A stretch of 64,000 nt of DNA from Sphaerolaimus hirsutus (Eukaryota; Nematoda; Chromadorea; Monhysterida; Sphaerolaimidae). Within the stretch, counting starts at the first letter, position 1. Every line of letters starts with the position of its first letter. The DNA lies in assembly GCA_964036195.1 (NCBI GenBank), contig OZ038455.1, positions 17,253,855 through 17,317,854 of the forward strand, given 5' to 3'. A program made the translations under genes and the position numbers. This document shows, piece after piece, positions 1-12,000 of this stretch. The notes beneath the pieces are model-generated. The model was not told the origin of the DNA. It did not search any database and saw nothing but the letters and a program-made list of their open reading frames with translations.

Positions 1-337
1 GCATAAAAATGGCGTTTTCAGTAGCCGGATACTGTGTACAGGTATGTAGACATAAAATTAACTGTAGAAAGTAAATATTATACTATTATCTATGAGGAAA
101 TGCAGACGCATTTGATTGGTATCCCAGTATAGATATTTACCGACATTCAAGGTAAAACTAAAAACGTTTTGGCAACTATGGAAAACAGTTCTGTTTCGTG
201 GATGTCCCGCGGATGACCTCGCCGTCTCCATATAGAAATCATGGGTGAGCGGTGTCCCCGAGCTGGCATTAAAATCATTTGAGACGTAAGGCGCAGTTAA
301 GGCGCCCGACGAGCGAGATACTTCACATCACGCTGGG
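1..337. other. no gene seen at window edge
   Basis: AT-rich sequence without a convincing exon or a TIR element. The last 100 bases become GC-richer just before the repeat at 338. I see nothing that can be annotated. Confidence 0.5.
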
Positions 338-507
338 GTTCAAACGGGATCCCGATGCCGAATCCCGGAAAATTGTGGGATTTGGAAGTCCCAGATCCTG
401 ATCCCGGAATCTGTAAAAAATCACAATCACGGTGCCGAAAATTTTCAAATCCCGATCCGATGATCCCAATCCCGACCCCGAAAAATCAATCCCGTTTGAA
501 CCCTACA
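338..507. mobile_element. short TIR element of the GGGTTCAAACGGGA family
   Basis: The left end reads GGGTTCAAACGGGATCCCGA and the right end is its inverse, TCCCGTTTGAACCCTA. The interior is a degenerate array of CCCGATCCCGA units. Flanks are similar (tcacgctg and ccacgctg), as expected for an old hAT-type 8-bp duplication, but the left terminal TA is missing. Better-preserved relatives lie at 39266-40103 and 48376-49065. No ORF. Confidence 0.6.
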
Positions 508-1820
508 CCACGCTGACAATTTGGTGCGTGTATTTACTCGCTTGGCGGGCGCCGTAGCGAGTGCCTTACCTTCTGTTTGAATCTGCCGCCTGGCGGCATA
601 CGCGCGGTGCACACGCATTTCTCAAATGGATTGCATGAACACGTTGAGGTGCGCCCGTTTGAATGTTCTGAGACGGTCGCATTTTTTTGTTTTGCGATCG
701 TGGGAATTGAAGAAGTGAAATTTTTTGAAGGTGTTTTTATCTATTGCTTCAGTGCGGGGAGCCGTTGAACTGTTATCACGCGAAATCAGAAATCATATAG
801 CTCAAGAACGTTTTTTCAAACGTTTTTGACCGAAATGATTGACACAATCAGTGGATTTCCCAATAAAAATATGACAATTCAATGTTGAAACAACAGAAGT
901 AGCATATTTCTACAGATAGAATGGTACATTTTTGCACTCATAAAAATAGAATGGCAGCCTCCAATATAATGGCGCCTCCAATATAACAGCAGGTGGAAAT
1001 TAAATTTGAAGAGTGCAAAAACACAAAAATTAAAAAAATGTGTGGTGAGAACATCCAAGGCATTCAGAACTATGATTCAGGGGTTGTTTTCATATTTGTG
1101 TTTAATTGATGCTGTGATATTAAAATGTAGACTATGTTTCATAAAAAAATAAGACGTTCAAATGAAAAATGTGTGAAAAAGTTTGGTTAAAAATACGGTA
1201 CCTCAGAGCAGAAATTTCAATGATAAAGACAGAAGGCAAAGTAAGAAACACTAAAAGTGAAAAGGTGTATGGTGTCCGCGAAATTTTGGACCGCGCAATA
1301 TTCTTTAATCGCTACACAACGAGATGCGTCGCGTTTTACATTGAACTCAGAAGAACCATTGACATTTGACATTGAAATGGCAAGGCGAGGTTCACTTCAC
1401 TCGCATTATTGCGTATTGCACATTTTCAATTAAAATATATTCGTTTTTCTCCGGTTTCATTATAGTAGCTGTATAGATTGTTCTTTATTTTTACTGAAAA
1501 CATTTTACATATTATTTATTGTACACCCAAAAAACAGTTAGGATAGTGTGTACATATTATATAATGAAATATAACAGGTACAATTGGATACAAAATCTGT
1601 GCTTTTACATCCATAATTGATAATACCTGTAAAATGTGTCCGTTAGTAATCTGAAAGTGTAGAATTCTGTGAAACCGGACCGAATGGGTGGAGGAGAATG
1701 CCGCTAGTTTGAAATGTCGACGATTAACTATTCATTGTATCCGTCTTAACATCATTAATCTTAACTCATCTTAAGGTCACTACAGATTAATCTATTGGCT
1801 AACTTATATTGTGAATAAAT
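508..1820. other. intergenic stretch upstream of TMTC2
   Basis: Apart from the possible exon at 570-667, this holds AT-rich sequence. A relic at about 930-1010 carries repeated AATAGAATGGCAGCCTCCAA-like units, also seen inside the TA-target MITE at 41086-41485. The TMTC2 promoter must lie here, but I see no clear core element. The CpG-rich 500-680 segment could be a promoter region shared with a divergent gene. Confidence 0.4.
570..667 (-). CDS. possible internal exon of an unidentified minus-strand gene
   Basis: On the minus strand a GC-rich 98-nt segment is preceded by an acceptor (ccgtctcag) and followed by a strong donor (CAGAAG|GTAAGG). Two of its three frames are open. I do not recognise the peptide in either frame, and no neighbouring exon was found before the window edge. 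It could equally be part of a CpG-rich promoter region of the divergent TMTC2 gene. Confidence 0.2.
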
Positions 1821-4800
1821 ATGACCTATAGCAGGGGGAAATTTGGACTTGTATTTCCAATCTTCATTATATCGGTGACATCTTTCGGCCTGTATTTGAA
1901 TTCACTGTTTGCGGAATTTACATATGACGACAAGTTAGTGACGATTTTTGGTATTAAATACCTTTCTAAACCCAATCTAATCAGTTTGTCTAATATTACT
2001 TGCGAACGTGTTTCGTAAGACTAAAGTGAATTTTACTGAAAATGTTATGAGATAAAATGTCAGCCAGAACCAAAGAAATGTTCCACTGACACAGTTTGTG
2101 TCGTGTTGACGTCACTCCAATAAGATTACTAAAATATTCAAACGCAAAACTCAGACGTGCAATAGAAACGAATGGTGACTTGTTACCATCCACACCATGG
2201 ACATCGCTGTTTTCGCACGACTTTTGGGGCGGAAATTTGAGCAGATTTGGATCGCACAAAAGTTTTCGCCCATTGACCGTAGCCACTTTCCGATTGAATT
2301 ATGCACTTGATGGATTGAATGTTTTCGGGTAAGTTTTGGGGTTCCAAATTTCATAGATTTTTGTTTTCCACTTATAATAATAGTGTCAAGAGATTTGTGC
2401 AAACTTGTGCACTTCCGCAATTTTTCACCTTAAAAATCGTAATCACTTTTGATGTACTCATCTTTTCAATTTTACTTTTTCTTGCAAAACAGATCCTGAA
2501 AAACATGTTGGCGCCATTGTGGCGCTCTTTAACAACATCGCGCCAGGCGCCATGGGCGGGGACCACAGAAAAAGTAAAAAATTATCAATCCATAAATACC
2601 CCATCACAGTTTCCACCTTGTCAACGTGTCACTGCACACAATCAACTGCATTTTGGTGTTTCTACTATGTCAAAAAGTGCTGCAAAAATCAAACGATGCC
2701 GATCCAAATGTGGCACCAAAATCGACCTTTTGGTCAGGATTGAAGCAACTTAACGTAAACAACAGATCGTATATTTCTGCCATGTTGTTTTCTATACACC
2801 CGATTCACTGCGAGGCGGTCACTTCAATTGTGGGCAGGGCAGAACTACTACAGGTGCCAGTCCCAGACCCTGTAAAGTGCCCTGTAAAATGTCAAATGTC
2901 ATGCAAAGTGTTGCCATTTTGCAGGGCATTTTACATGACTTTTGACACTTTTCATAACATTTGACATTTTACAGGGCACTTTACAGGGTCTGGGATTGCC
3001 CCCAGACTACATTTTTCCTAATTTCTCTGATGATTTACATGACGAATGCAAATCGACCAGGATTGAAATTGTTTAAATGGATATCACTTTCCATTTGCTC
3101 ATTTGCTGGCACGATGTGCAAAGAACAGGCTGTGACGATTTTTGCACTATGCGCGTTTGCCGAATTGATTTTTGCTTTGACAGATGCTTATAGCCCACGG
3201 GTGAGTAAAAACTTTTGACCTTTATTTCTCCATACCAGATTACCTCGAATTACCCCCCCTCAAAATGGGCTGGGAAAATAATACCCCCCTCCCCGAATGA
3301 ACCCCCTCCGGAATGATGTAAATACATCTTGTATATGCAATGTACATGATGTATTTATTACTACTAATTTGCATTGCAGCTACACATAGATTAGTTAGTG
3401 TAGCTATCTACGTTTTTATGTCCAAATATATCCTGTTTGGACACATTTATTACCTGTTTTGGGTACGCAAATGTAGTATTCTTGTGCACTGTACAGCTAC
3501 AGACTGCGGTGTGTACACAACAGGATCTTGTAGATTTGGATCCCTGCAGGGGATTATAAATAGATAGTACATACAAATATATCGGTCCTCTGGAGGGATA
3601 GATATATAAATAAAAATTTTTGGGTGGGGTTGGGAGATTCGTGGGGTTCAAAATATTGGCTCTTTCATGGTGTAGAAGGAAGAAAACGCAGAAAAATTGC
3701 TAAAAATAGGTGAAAAATAGTTAAAAGGAATATATATAATGGGTCTAAGCATTCAAATATGGATATTAAATATCAAATTGATCCTCTGATACTAAGATGT
3801 TGCTTAAATTTTGTTCTAAAACAAACTATATTCAAATGAAGAATGTGGTGAAACAGTTGAAAAAAGAGAATGGCACTTCTCTATTAGAAAAAAATACTGT
3901 AACCACTGTAACAATGTAACAATATTTATTGCACTTACTAGACACTGTAAAAATCTGCAAACACTTCTAATCCTGCAGAAATGGCCCGTGGAGTTGCTGA
4001 TCAAAACACTTTTCAAGAAATGCCTACCCCACATTGGCATCACTATATTAATCACAGTGTGGCGCCTGTGGCTGATCAATTTCACAGCACCACAATTTTC
4101 AGCCAGTGACAATCCAGCACTGGGCTGTGATGACTTTTGGACCAGATTCAGAACTTTTACTTATCTGCCAATTGCTAGTTTTGGGTTACTAATGTATCCC
4201 AGAATTCTATGCCACGACTGGGGTGAACATTCCATCAATTTGTTAACATCGCCCACTGACTATAGATTTCTATTGGCATTTATTCTGTATGTTTTTGGAG
4301 CGGTTTTGTGCAGAAAATTATTCTGGGAGATGTTTAAGTATGATGTCAGACAGAAATGTGATACTTGGAAATACATTCCGGGAAGATTATCCCCACCAGT
4401 ATTGAATTATGATATAAATTGCAACAATGTGGCAGCGGATAGTGATTCGAGGAAGTATGGTAACATGACAAATGGATGCAGTGATACAAGGTGCAATCAA
4501 ATCATGGCACAAAGTATGGTAGAAACACCTGAACCGACTACAAATTTAAAGCACACTGCCCCATTTAAGAGTGAATCACATTGTCTGCTATTCCTACTTG
4601 GATTTGCAGTGTTAACCTACTTACCTAGCACAAATTTGTTCACTTATGTCGGTTTTATAATTGCTGAAAGGGTGCTATATTTACCCAGCATTCCAATTTC
4701 TATTATCATTTCTATTGGTTGTCAGAGATTTAATGCATTCATAGTGAACTCAAATATCAGATGCAGACAATTTTTGCAGAAATTATTTTACTGTTGCCTG

Positions 4801-7750
4801 GTGACATCATTGGTTGCATTGTCATGCAGAACTGTGCTTAGAAATTCAGACTGGAAAACAGAGGAAAGTTTGTACCTCTCTGGGGTTGACATGAATCCAG
4901 CTAAAAGTTAGTGGCTCATGTACAAGAATGGAAGCATCAAGATTACCTCAAATGTGCCCTTTTTCAAGCACATATTAAGGTACAAATGTTACACACTGCA
5001 GGTCTGACAAATCTTGGCAATGTGTATTCACAACAAGGAAGGGTGAGCCAGGCAGAATCTGCATACAGAGCTGCGTTGAAAGTGAAGCCCACACTGGCGG
5101 ACACCCTGTATAATCTGTGTGTTTCACAAAAACAGTTGTTTGTTCTTTGAATTACCTACCATAAAACACCACGTGACCCACTTCAGGGGCACTCTTTTGA
5201 TGCAAGATGGCAGAGTAGCTGAGAGCGTTCCTCTGTTCCAAAGGGCGATCCAATCAAGACCGACATTCATGTCAGCGCACTTGAATTTGGCACTGGCCCT
5301 TGCACAGACTGGTCAGACTCAGGCGGCACTGCAGGTGGACTAGCCAAATTGCAGTATTTGCTTGAATAACCCCTCCCCCTCTTTTTAAAAATCGCCCCCT
5401 GGATGAGGAAAATTAATTCCCCAATCAAATACCCCACCCCCCCTAGGCAGTGGCGTAGCCAGGATTTTTGAGCGGGGGGGGGCGCGAACGGGGGGGGGGG
5501 CGCCCCCCCCCTCCTAAAACTTACCCCTGTAGTAAGGGAATGGCGCTATGGCGCCAGCGCCATTCGTAGGCGCCACGTCATTGGCGTTGGCGTTGGCGCC
5601 AAAAACCGCTGTATATGTATGTATTTTACATACATATTTAAACATCGCGTGGGGTAATTTGAATACATTTGCACCGGATTTTGTGTTGTCGCGACCGGTG
5701 CACTTGAATTGCCTGCTAGATGGGGTAAAAAGCGCGGGGCAAAATTTTTGGTATGTGACGAAAAAATCGTATATAAAAGTGCCATTTCCTGGCATCTTTC
5801 ATGTCTGGCCCGGGAAGGGGGGGGGGGCGGCCGCCCCCCCCGCCCCCCTGGCTACGCCACTGCCCCTAGGCATATGATAAATATGTTGTGCAAAATTTTA
5901 TTGAACAAAAATTGCATCTTATCTTGTTGATGAAGTATATTTCATGAAACGAGTTGACACAAACATGTTGAAAAGTTTTGATAAAAAAGTAATTCCACCC
6001 TTGAAAAGTCCGCCCGCAAAAACTTCCGACGAAAAATAAATTCCACAGAGGAATTATTCAAGCAAATACGGTACATAATTATCGCCGCATTGACTCGCAA
6101 CAGTAAATATGAACTTGGCAACGAACAATAATTACGTGAATGAAAATGTGAATAACCGTATCTGACTTTCACAGCTGCTGCACAGATGCAGCTATGACAT
6201 CCCACAGGGCACAAGCAAGGATCAATTTACTGAACTGCACACCAGAGTGGCGTGCCTTTACAACCATGGAAGGATTTTGGTGCAGCACGCAAGCTTGGAT
6301 AGCAGAAACCAGGGGACAAATGAGCTTAATTCTAGGGCAGTGGAATGTTTGAGTTATGCGCTGGCGATTGCACCTGAAAACTTCGCCCAGGTTTGGTATA
6401 ATTGAAATTTGCATGATCATTAACATGCATGGAGATTCGATAAAAATTAATTCTAAATGTCTGCCGCACATGAATGATACGTAAAAAATTATCACACACA
6501 ACTTTCAGCTGGCGAGCATTCACAACGTATATGGTGAAGCGATGTTACACTTGGGCGACTTTGCAGCTGCAAAACTGCACTATGAGAAGGCACTGAAAAT
6601 CAACCCGGCACACGCGCCATCATATTTGACAATGGCTCACTACTTTGTCAGAATGGTTAGTTACTTTTGAATAAATTTTCGTTTTGTAAAATATGTCACG
6701 TTCAAAGTGATGGGATTTTGGTATGTTTGTTTACCGTAATTCCTCGAAATACACACCCAAGAACTTGCACTCCGAAAAAAATTTCCCCTGGGGAGTTGAG
6801 TCTACAAATTAAGTAACGTACACTACATTGGCCATTTTAGGGCGACCACAAACTGGCGGAAACGTGGTTCACGGATGCCACACGAAAGTTTCCCACGGAC
6901 AGTCAATGCTGGCAACACAGAGCCAACTTTCACGACAATCAAATGCGCTTCCAGCTGGCAGCCGAGTGCTGGGCGAATGCGAAAAAATTGCAGCCAGATT
7001 CAGTTGACGTGTGCATTGCACTGGTCAACTCACTCAGGTTCGGCATTAATGTTTATAAGCCTTACTATTAGAAATTTTTTTTAAATTTTCCTATGTTCTT
7101 TATATTAGAATATAATACGTTAAAAGTTAAGAATGAGAGTGAGGTAGTTTTTATCACAGGACAGGTTAGTCCTGGATGTAACACAGGTGTAATCGGCGGG
7201 CATCAAACTTAGTATGGAAACCTACCATAACCCATTTGAATAATGCAAAAATTGTGCAGTTTTTCATCATAATTCTTCGTTTTTACTGTGGAATAATTGA
7301 TTAGGAAACTTATCATGATTTTATTCATTAGATTAAGGTAGAATTCTGCGCATACTAGTAGGATTCTGCGAAGTGTATCTACCGCATTTCCTCGAATAAG
7401 CCCCCGGGGAGTTATTTTTTCACCAGACCTTTTAAACTGGGGAGATGGGGTTATCCGAGGGGAGTTGTTACACAAATCAATCTAACCTCACCCCATATCA
7501 CAGAAAAGCGAAACTGCTACCTTCCGCACTGCATCACATAAGCGAATGCGCTGGCAACTTTCCAAACTCGGCACGAATAGCGAGCCTGCACGCGGCCCTA
7601 GTTCATTCCGTCGGTGCGTACCGAGCCGCATTCAAACTGTATGAAAGAGCTGGCGAACTTGTTGACATGGAGAATGATGGCGGGGCAGAACGATATGTTT
7701 TAGAGGAAAATTTCAAGAGATTGAAAAGAGTCTTGGAGAAGGAGTTGTGA
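1821..7750 (+). CDS. TMTC2: TMTC2-like protein O-mannosyltransferase, 11 exons, complete
   Basis: Exons: 1821-1933, 2155-2328, 2610-2853, 3006-3200, 3979-4906, 5002-5116, 5187-5334, 6175-6390, 6509-6655, 6841-7037, 7504-7750. They sum to 2,724 nt (907 aa plus stop), every junction in phase. TMTC proteins are ER multi-spanning GT-C enzymes that O-mannosylate cadherin-type domains. Visible features are an N-terminal membrane segment, the luminal YDD motif at residues 36-37, the FWG...SHKSFRPLT block, HPIHCEAV...GRAELL, the DUF1736 block with SDNPA near residue 280, the [15 protein letters not shown] membrane block, then TPR repeats from about residue 552. NPAK followed by the first TPR matches TMTC2 better than other paralogues. 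Length is slightly above vertebrate TMTC2. Intron 3 is a TIR transposon; intron 7 holds a hAT MITE. It converges on the zinc-finger gene downstream. Confidence 0.93.
2854..3002. mobile_element. introner-like TIR element forming TMTC2 intron 3
   Basis: A 149-bp element whose ends are inverted copies (about 45 bp: CAGTCCCAGACCCTGTAAAG-type). It is flanked by CAG at 2851-2853 and 3003-3005. The intron is 2854-3005: the element supplies GT at its first two bases, and the second CAG supplies the acceptor AG. Removing it restores GRAELLQ-TTFFL, gap-free against the TMTC family. Relatives lie at 42879-43072, 49533-49756, 52943-53164 and 53510-53666. Confidence 0.88.
3201..3978 (+). other. TMTC2 intron 4 with repeat debris
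   Basis: A 778-nt intron, GTGAGT donor and tcctgcag acceptor. It contains a degenerate piece of the TA-target MITE family at about 3240-3310 (CCTCGAATTACCCCCCC-like), then AT-rich sequence with no further structure that I can name. Confidence 0.6.
5448..5862. mobile_element. hAT-type MITE (CAGTGGCGTAGCCAGG ends) in TMTC2 intron 7
   Basis: 415 bp, starting CAGTGGCGTAGCC and ending GGCTACGCCACTG. It is flanked by a perfect 8-bp target duplication, cccctagg, at 5440-5447 and 5863-5870. The CAG...CTG termini with an 8-bp duplication are typical of hAT elements. The interior has G/C homopolymer runs and GGCGCC-rich palindromes, with no transposase ORF. A second intact copy is at 10654-11110. Confidence 0.92.
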
Positions 7751-8295
7751 TAGAAGCGGATAGTTAATGATAGCGGGTATTCGCATGAACGCATTATTTA
7801 CTGGTGTAGTATAGTATGTACTTAATGTTTTGTGTCAAAGAAATTATAAGTAATGAAGTGGATACCTGCCAACAAATGCGGCAGATGAAATGCATGCAGC
7901 TCACATGTCAACCAACCCTGCCGCCAATCCCCCTCCCGCCGGTCATGCATACCCGCAGCTGGTGATCCATGTCCACCATAAAGTATCAGCGGGTCTACAT
8001 TACTAGCGGGTAGAAATACATGACTAGGTAACCTAGGTTGTATGTATTTATGCACAGTCCACAGCAAATTTCAAAAGATTTATAGTATTTACTTACTTCG
8101 AAACATTATGTATTCACAGATTTTTCTACCTATGGCGGTAACATGATACATTGCACGCACAATTATTAATGTCTTCAGTGTCGGCATGCCACATGTTACT
8201 CATGCGTGCAACTGCTGTCGTGTAACGCAAATATTCGCTGCTGTTAAATTGCTCCACATTAATGTTTAAACAGCGGTGAAAGTTTTGTCAATCTA
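7751..8295. other. TMTC2 3' flank
   Basis: Region between the TMTC2 stop codon and the first MITE. It would hold the 3' UTR and terminator. No ORF or repeat with recognisable ends was seen. Confidence 0.5.
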
Positions 8296-8711
8296 CCGTA
8301 TATCCTCGAATAAGTCCCCCGGGGAGTTATTTTTTCGTCAGAGTTTTTGAGGGGGGAGTTATTCAAGGGTGGGGAGTTATTCAAGGGAGGGAGTTATTTT
8401 TTCCTCATAATATTCAGGAAAACTTGCAGGTAGATAGGTGTGTATACACTGCGTAATACACACTGTGCATCTGCTTTCGCTGCCGTATGCTAACATCCTT
8501 TGTATTTTTTGTCTCACACACTGCACTGTATTTGCATTTCGTTTTTTTTTCACTTGTTCCAGTATCCTCTCCACTCCTCACAGAGGGGGGAGTTATTCAA
8601 GGGTGGGGAGTTATTCAAGGGGGGGAGTTATTTTTTCGTCAGTGTTTTTGAGGGGGGAGTTATTCAAGGGTGGGGAGTTATTCAAGGGGGGTCTTATTCG
8701 AGGATATACGG
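8296..8711. mobile_element. TA-target TIR MITE (CCGTATATCCTCGAATAAG ends)
   Basis: 416 bp with matched inverted ends CCGTATATCCTCGAATAAG and CTTATTCGAGGATATACGG, flanked by TA at 8294-8295 and 8712-8713. The interior repeats GGGGGAGTTATTCAAGGG-type units. No coding capacity. The TA target fits the Tc1/mariner side of transposon diversity, but the superfamily is not proven. Relatives: 41086-41485, 45011-45262, 46405-46843, 47498-47903, 57406-57872. Confidence 0.85.
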
Positions 8712-8713
8712 TA

Positions 8714-9099
8714 TAAGAGTTGCGTGCATAATTTTTTTTGGCATACTGCCAACTGGAACCTCGCAAGCGCCGAATCATGTCGCCAGGGTATATCAAAGGT
8801 GACCGAAAAATTGTGTTAATTAAATAAAATTAATTATTGTCAAATTAATTAATGTTGATTAAAAATTATTAAACGTTGTAAATTGTGGTAAAATAAGTGA
8901 TAAGTAAACTTACAGGTGGTCAGTGTTGTTATTTCAAATTGAATTCTTCTGGATACTTGGTTTTTCTTGTGATATGACTTGATATGACTATGACTGATAA
9001 ATTCGGGCTTCTGGAGCTTCATTGCATGTTTCCTGGAACTGTTACATTAGTTGATACTAACGGAAGGTTTCGGATTATATAATTTATTATACATAATTA
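8714..9099. other. convergent 3' flank between TMTC2 and the zinc-finger gene
   Basis: About 390 bp of AT-rich sequence downstream of the zinc-finger stop codon at 9100-9102. Nothing distinctive was seen. Confidence 0.4.
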
Positions 9100-12000
9100 T
9101 CACGATTCTTTGTCGATTCCATGTACAGTAGCCATATGTCTTATCAAATCCCTTTTTACCGCAAACAATTTCAAACCCGTATGCTCATTTTTCTCGTGCC
9201 ACTGGTCATTCAATACGCCTGCGCTCGAATCTGCACACGTTCCAGTGTTGCGCGAATTGGCCGACGACACATTTCCAGTGCATATTGGACAGGCAAATGT
9301 CCGCGTGCTGCGAGTGGAAGTTCAAAATGTCAACTTAACTTGGCATGTGAGCAATAAAAAATGGACGATATTCGATATTTTTCAAAATTTTCGATATCGA
9401 TAATCGGATTTAGAAATGAAAAATAGTCGATACGAAAAATAGTCGATGCGATATGAGGCATCTAGTTCCGAATGTTGGTATCTCCATCATTTTAGGTTTT
9501 TCCAAAATTGCATTTGAAAATTCAAAGTTGGCCCGAGCGTGCAACTTTAAAGTGACAAGTCTTGCCCAAAACTTTTTGAAAGGCTTATGAAATTGTCTAC
9601 ATTTTCCATATTTTAAACCGTGCGGCCGGCGTATATAGCTAGAGTTATGATGATTCGATAGATAGCAGGTCAGCAGATTCAGTGGAGATACCCTGTTTCG
9701 AGTGATTTTTTTCAAAAAAATCACTCGAAACAGGGTATCTCCACTTAGTCCATGGGATCGATCAACTGGGTGGTGGTGCTGCCATTCTGCTGGCCCCACT
9801 TGAGAGCAAATTTCTTACCCTGAGAGCAGTGAGATACCCTGTTTCGGACAAAGACTTTTTGGAGATACCCTGTTTCCGACAAAGATTTTTTTGGAGATAC
9901 CCTGTTTCGGATAATTTTTTCAAAAACTGGTTTGGAATTCTATACCGTAATTCGGATGATTTTATCTGTTTTGTATGGGAATTTGGACTGTTTGGTTCAA
10001 ATCTATACCGTAATTCGGATGATTTTTTTCCGTTGGTGGAGATATAGTCGGCAGACATGATATTACACAGGTTTGGTCCACTTATGTTTCCCTTCGCTGA
10101 GCGTCAATGAAATTCAACATCTTACTGAACAGTGAAGTGCGATACATCTTAAATACGGTAGAAAAACAGTGCACAGTGGGTCGTGAATATGTCAATATGT
10201 ATAGTCGACAGACATATCATTCTACAAAATTGGAAAGTTATATTTTGTTCTTGTAGAGCGAACGAGAAAGGAATTTAGTAAAAAAGAAAATATAAAGATA
10301 GTAAGAAGGAAAATAAAAATGTGCTGTTCTTTACGCACTCGTTTACTTCTATTTTTGTGCTCATAGGTGCTGCAAATTTTTGATTATACATTTACCTACG
10401 TTTAATCTAATTCATATTTAGAAAAGTTACACGCTATCGATTCATTTTGACGAAAACTTGTTACGTTGAAAATTTTGAATTCAGACGACGTTCCCGCTTT
10501 GTATTTATTCAGATCCAGACGACGCTTGGATGGCATCATGCCAAAAAACTCAACTACACTTTGACGGGGGTTTGAATTGTGCGGGCACAATTGAATAGTT
10601 TCATTCCGTATATGCGTAAGCACGAGTCACCAAAACAGTTCTACGGGTTGGATCAGTGGCGTAGCCAGGGGGGGGGCGGGGGGGGCGGCCGCCCCCCCCC
10701 CTTCCGGGGTGGCCCATAGAAATGTAAGGAAATGTGTTCTCGTGCAACGATTTTTGGGTCAATTTTCAAAATTTTTGCGCGCAAGCGCGCATTTTTGCTT
10801 AAAATTACAGCCATTTGAACTTCACCGGTCGCGGTTACCTCAAACTGTGTGAAAATGCACTCAATTGTGTCTATGTCGCTGTATATGTATGTAAAATACA
10901 TACATATACAGCGGTCTGACTCCATGGCGCGGCGCCTACGAATGGCGCCAACACCATGGCGTGGCGCCTACGAATGGCTCCAGCGCCATGGCGCAAGTTC
11001 CCTACTACAGGGGTCAAATTTTAGGGGGGGGGGGGGGCGCCGCCCCCCCCGTTCGCCGGGCTCCGTAAACAATCCGCCCCCCCCGCTCAAAAATCCTGGC
11101 TACGCCACTGGGTTGGATACAGCGTGCATGATATGACATCATGCGACTCATTGTATAGTATCATGTCTGCCGACTATACCCTGTTTCGAGTGAAATTTTT
11201 GGTGGCTCTTTTTGGAGATACCCTGTTTCGAGTGAATTTTTTTCCAATTTGAGGGTGGAGATACCCTGTTTTGGATGAATTTTTTTTGTTCTTTTCTAAA
11301 AATCGGCATATATATATCTCGGGAACTGTATTAGATATTGAAAAAATTCTTTTGCTATCATGAAGAAAAAAGTGCACTTATCACAGATCCGCACTGAACT
11401 CATTTTTTACACTTTGGTCTTTACCGACATTCGGAACTAGATGCCTCATTTATCGTCCCAACGATAGTGCAAGTGCAACACATGTATCGAACGCCTTCTC
11501 AAGCACAAATTGAAGATAACGGAAGAAGCGGGTGTGTGTCGGTGCACAAATAGCAAAAGTAGTAGAAGGGCACCGTTGTTCGGCCTACTTTGGCGCCCAT
11601 AAAAGGCGCCATTCCATCACTAAGCATGTGTATATTTGATGTTTTTGGAGGGGGGTCGCAGGGGTTCAATATATGGGTTTTTTTCAAGATTTAGAAGGAA
11701 AGAGGGGAGAAAAGTAGCTAGATAGATATGTAGATGACTGGAGCGTTTGGGGGGAAACCCAACCCCCTCCAACCCCCATACTGAACCCCTGCAGTGCCCA
11801 TGAAGACTCAGTGTTCATATATGGGGACCGTACATAAGCACCACGTCAACATTGGCACCGGACATTGCTACTTGTGCACTGGTCCTGCGCCGGAAAAAGC
11901 ACACCTGTGCAAATGGGTCACGTGCTCATTTTTGGCACATTTCGTTTTAAATCCAAGTCCGCAAAGTTCACATTTGTACTTCCGCAGCTCGTTTTGCTTC

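Noticed and set aside
577-1369. Two short plus-strand ORFs of 63 and 66 codons
   Set aside because: No domain, no splice context, composition like the flanking non-coding DNA.
5002-5116. Alternative acceptor at 4968 for TMTC2 exon 6
   Set aside because: It keeps frame but adds 11 residues not found in the family; the acceptor at 5001 gives a gap-free NPAK-SLTNLGNV match.
10402-10623. 73-codon minus-strand ORF as an exon of the zinc-finger gene
   Set aside because: It lies wholly inside a TIR element within intron 3, and the exon phases of the gene close without it.
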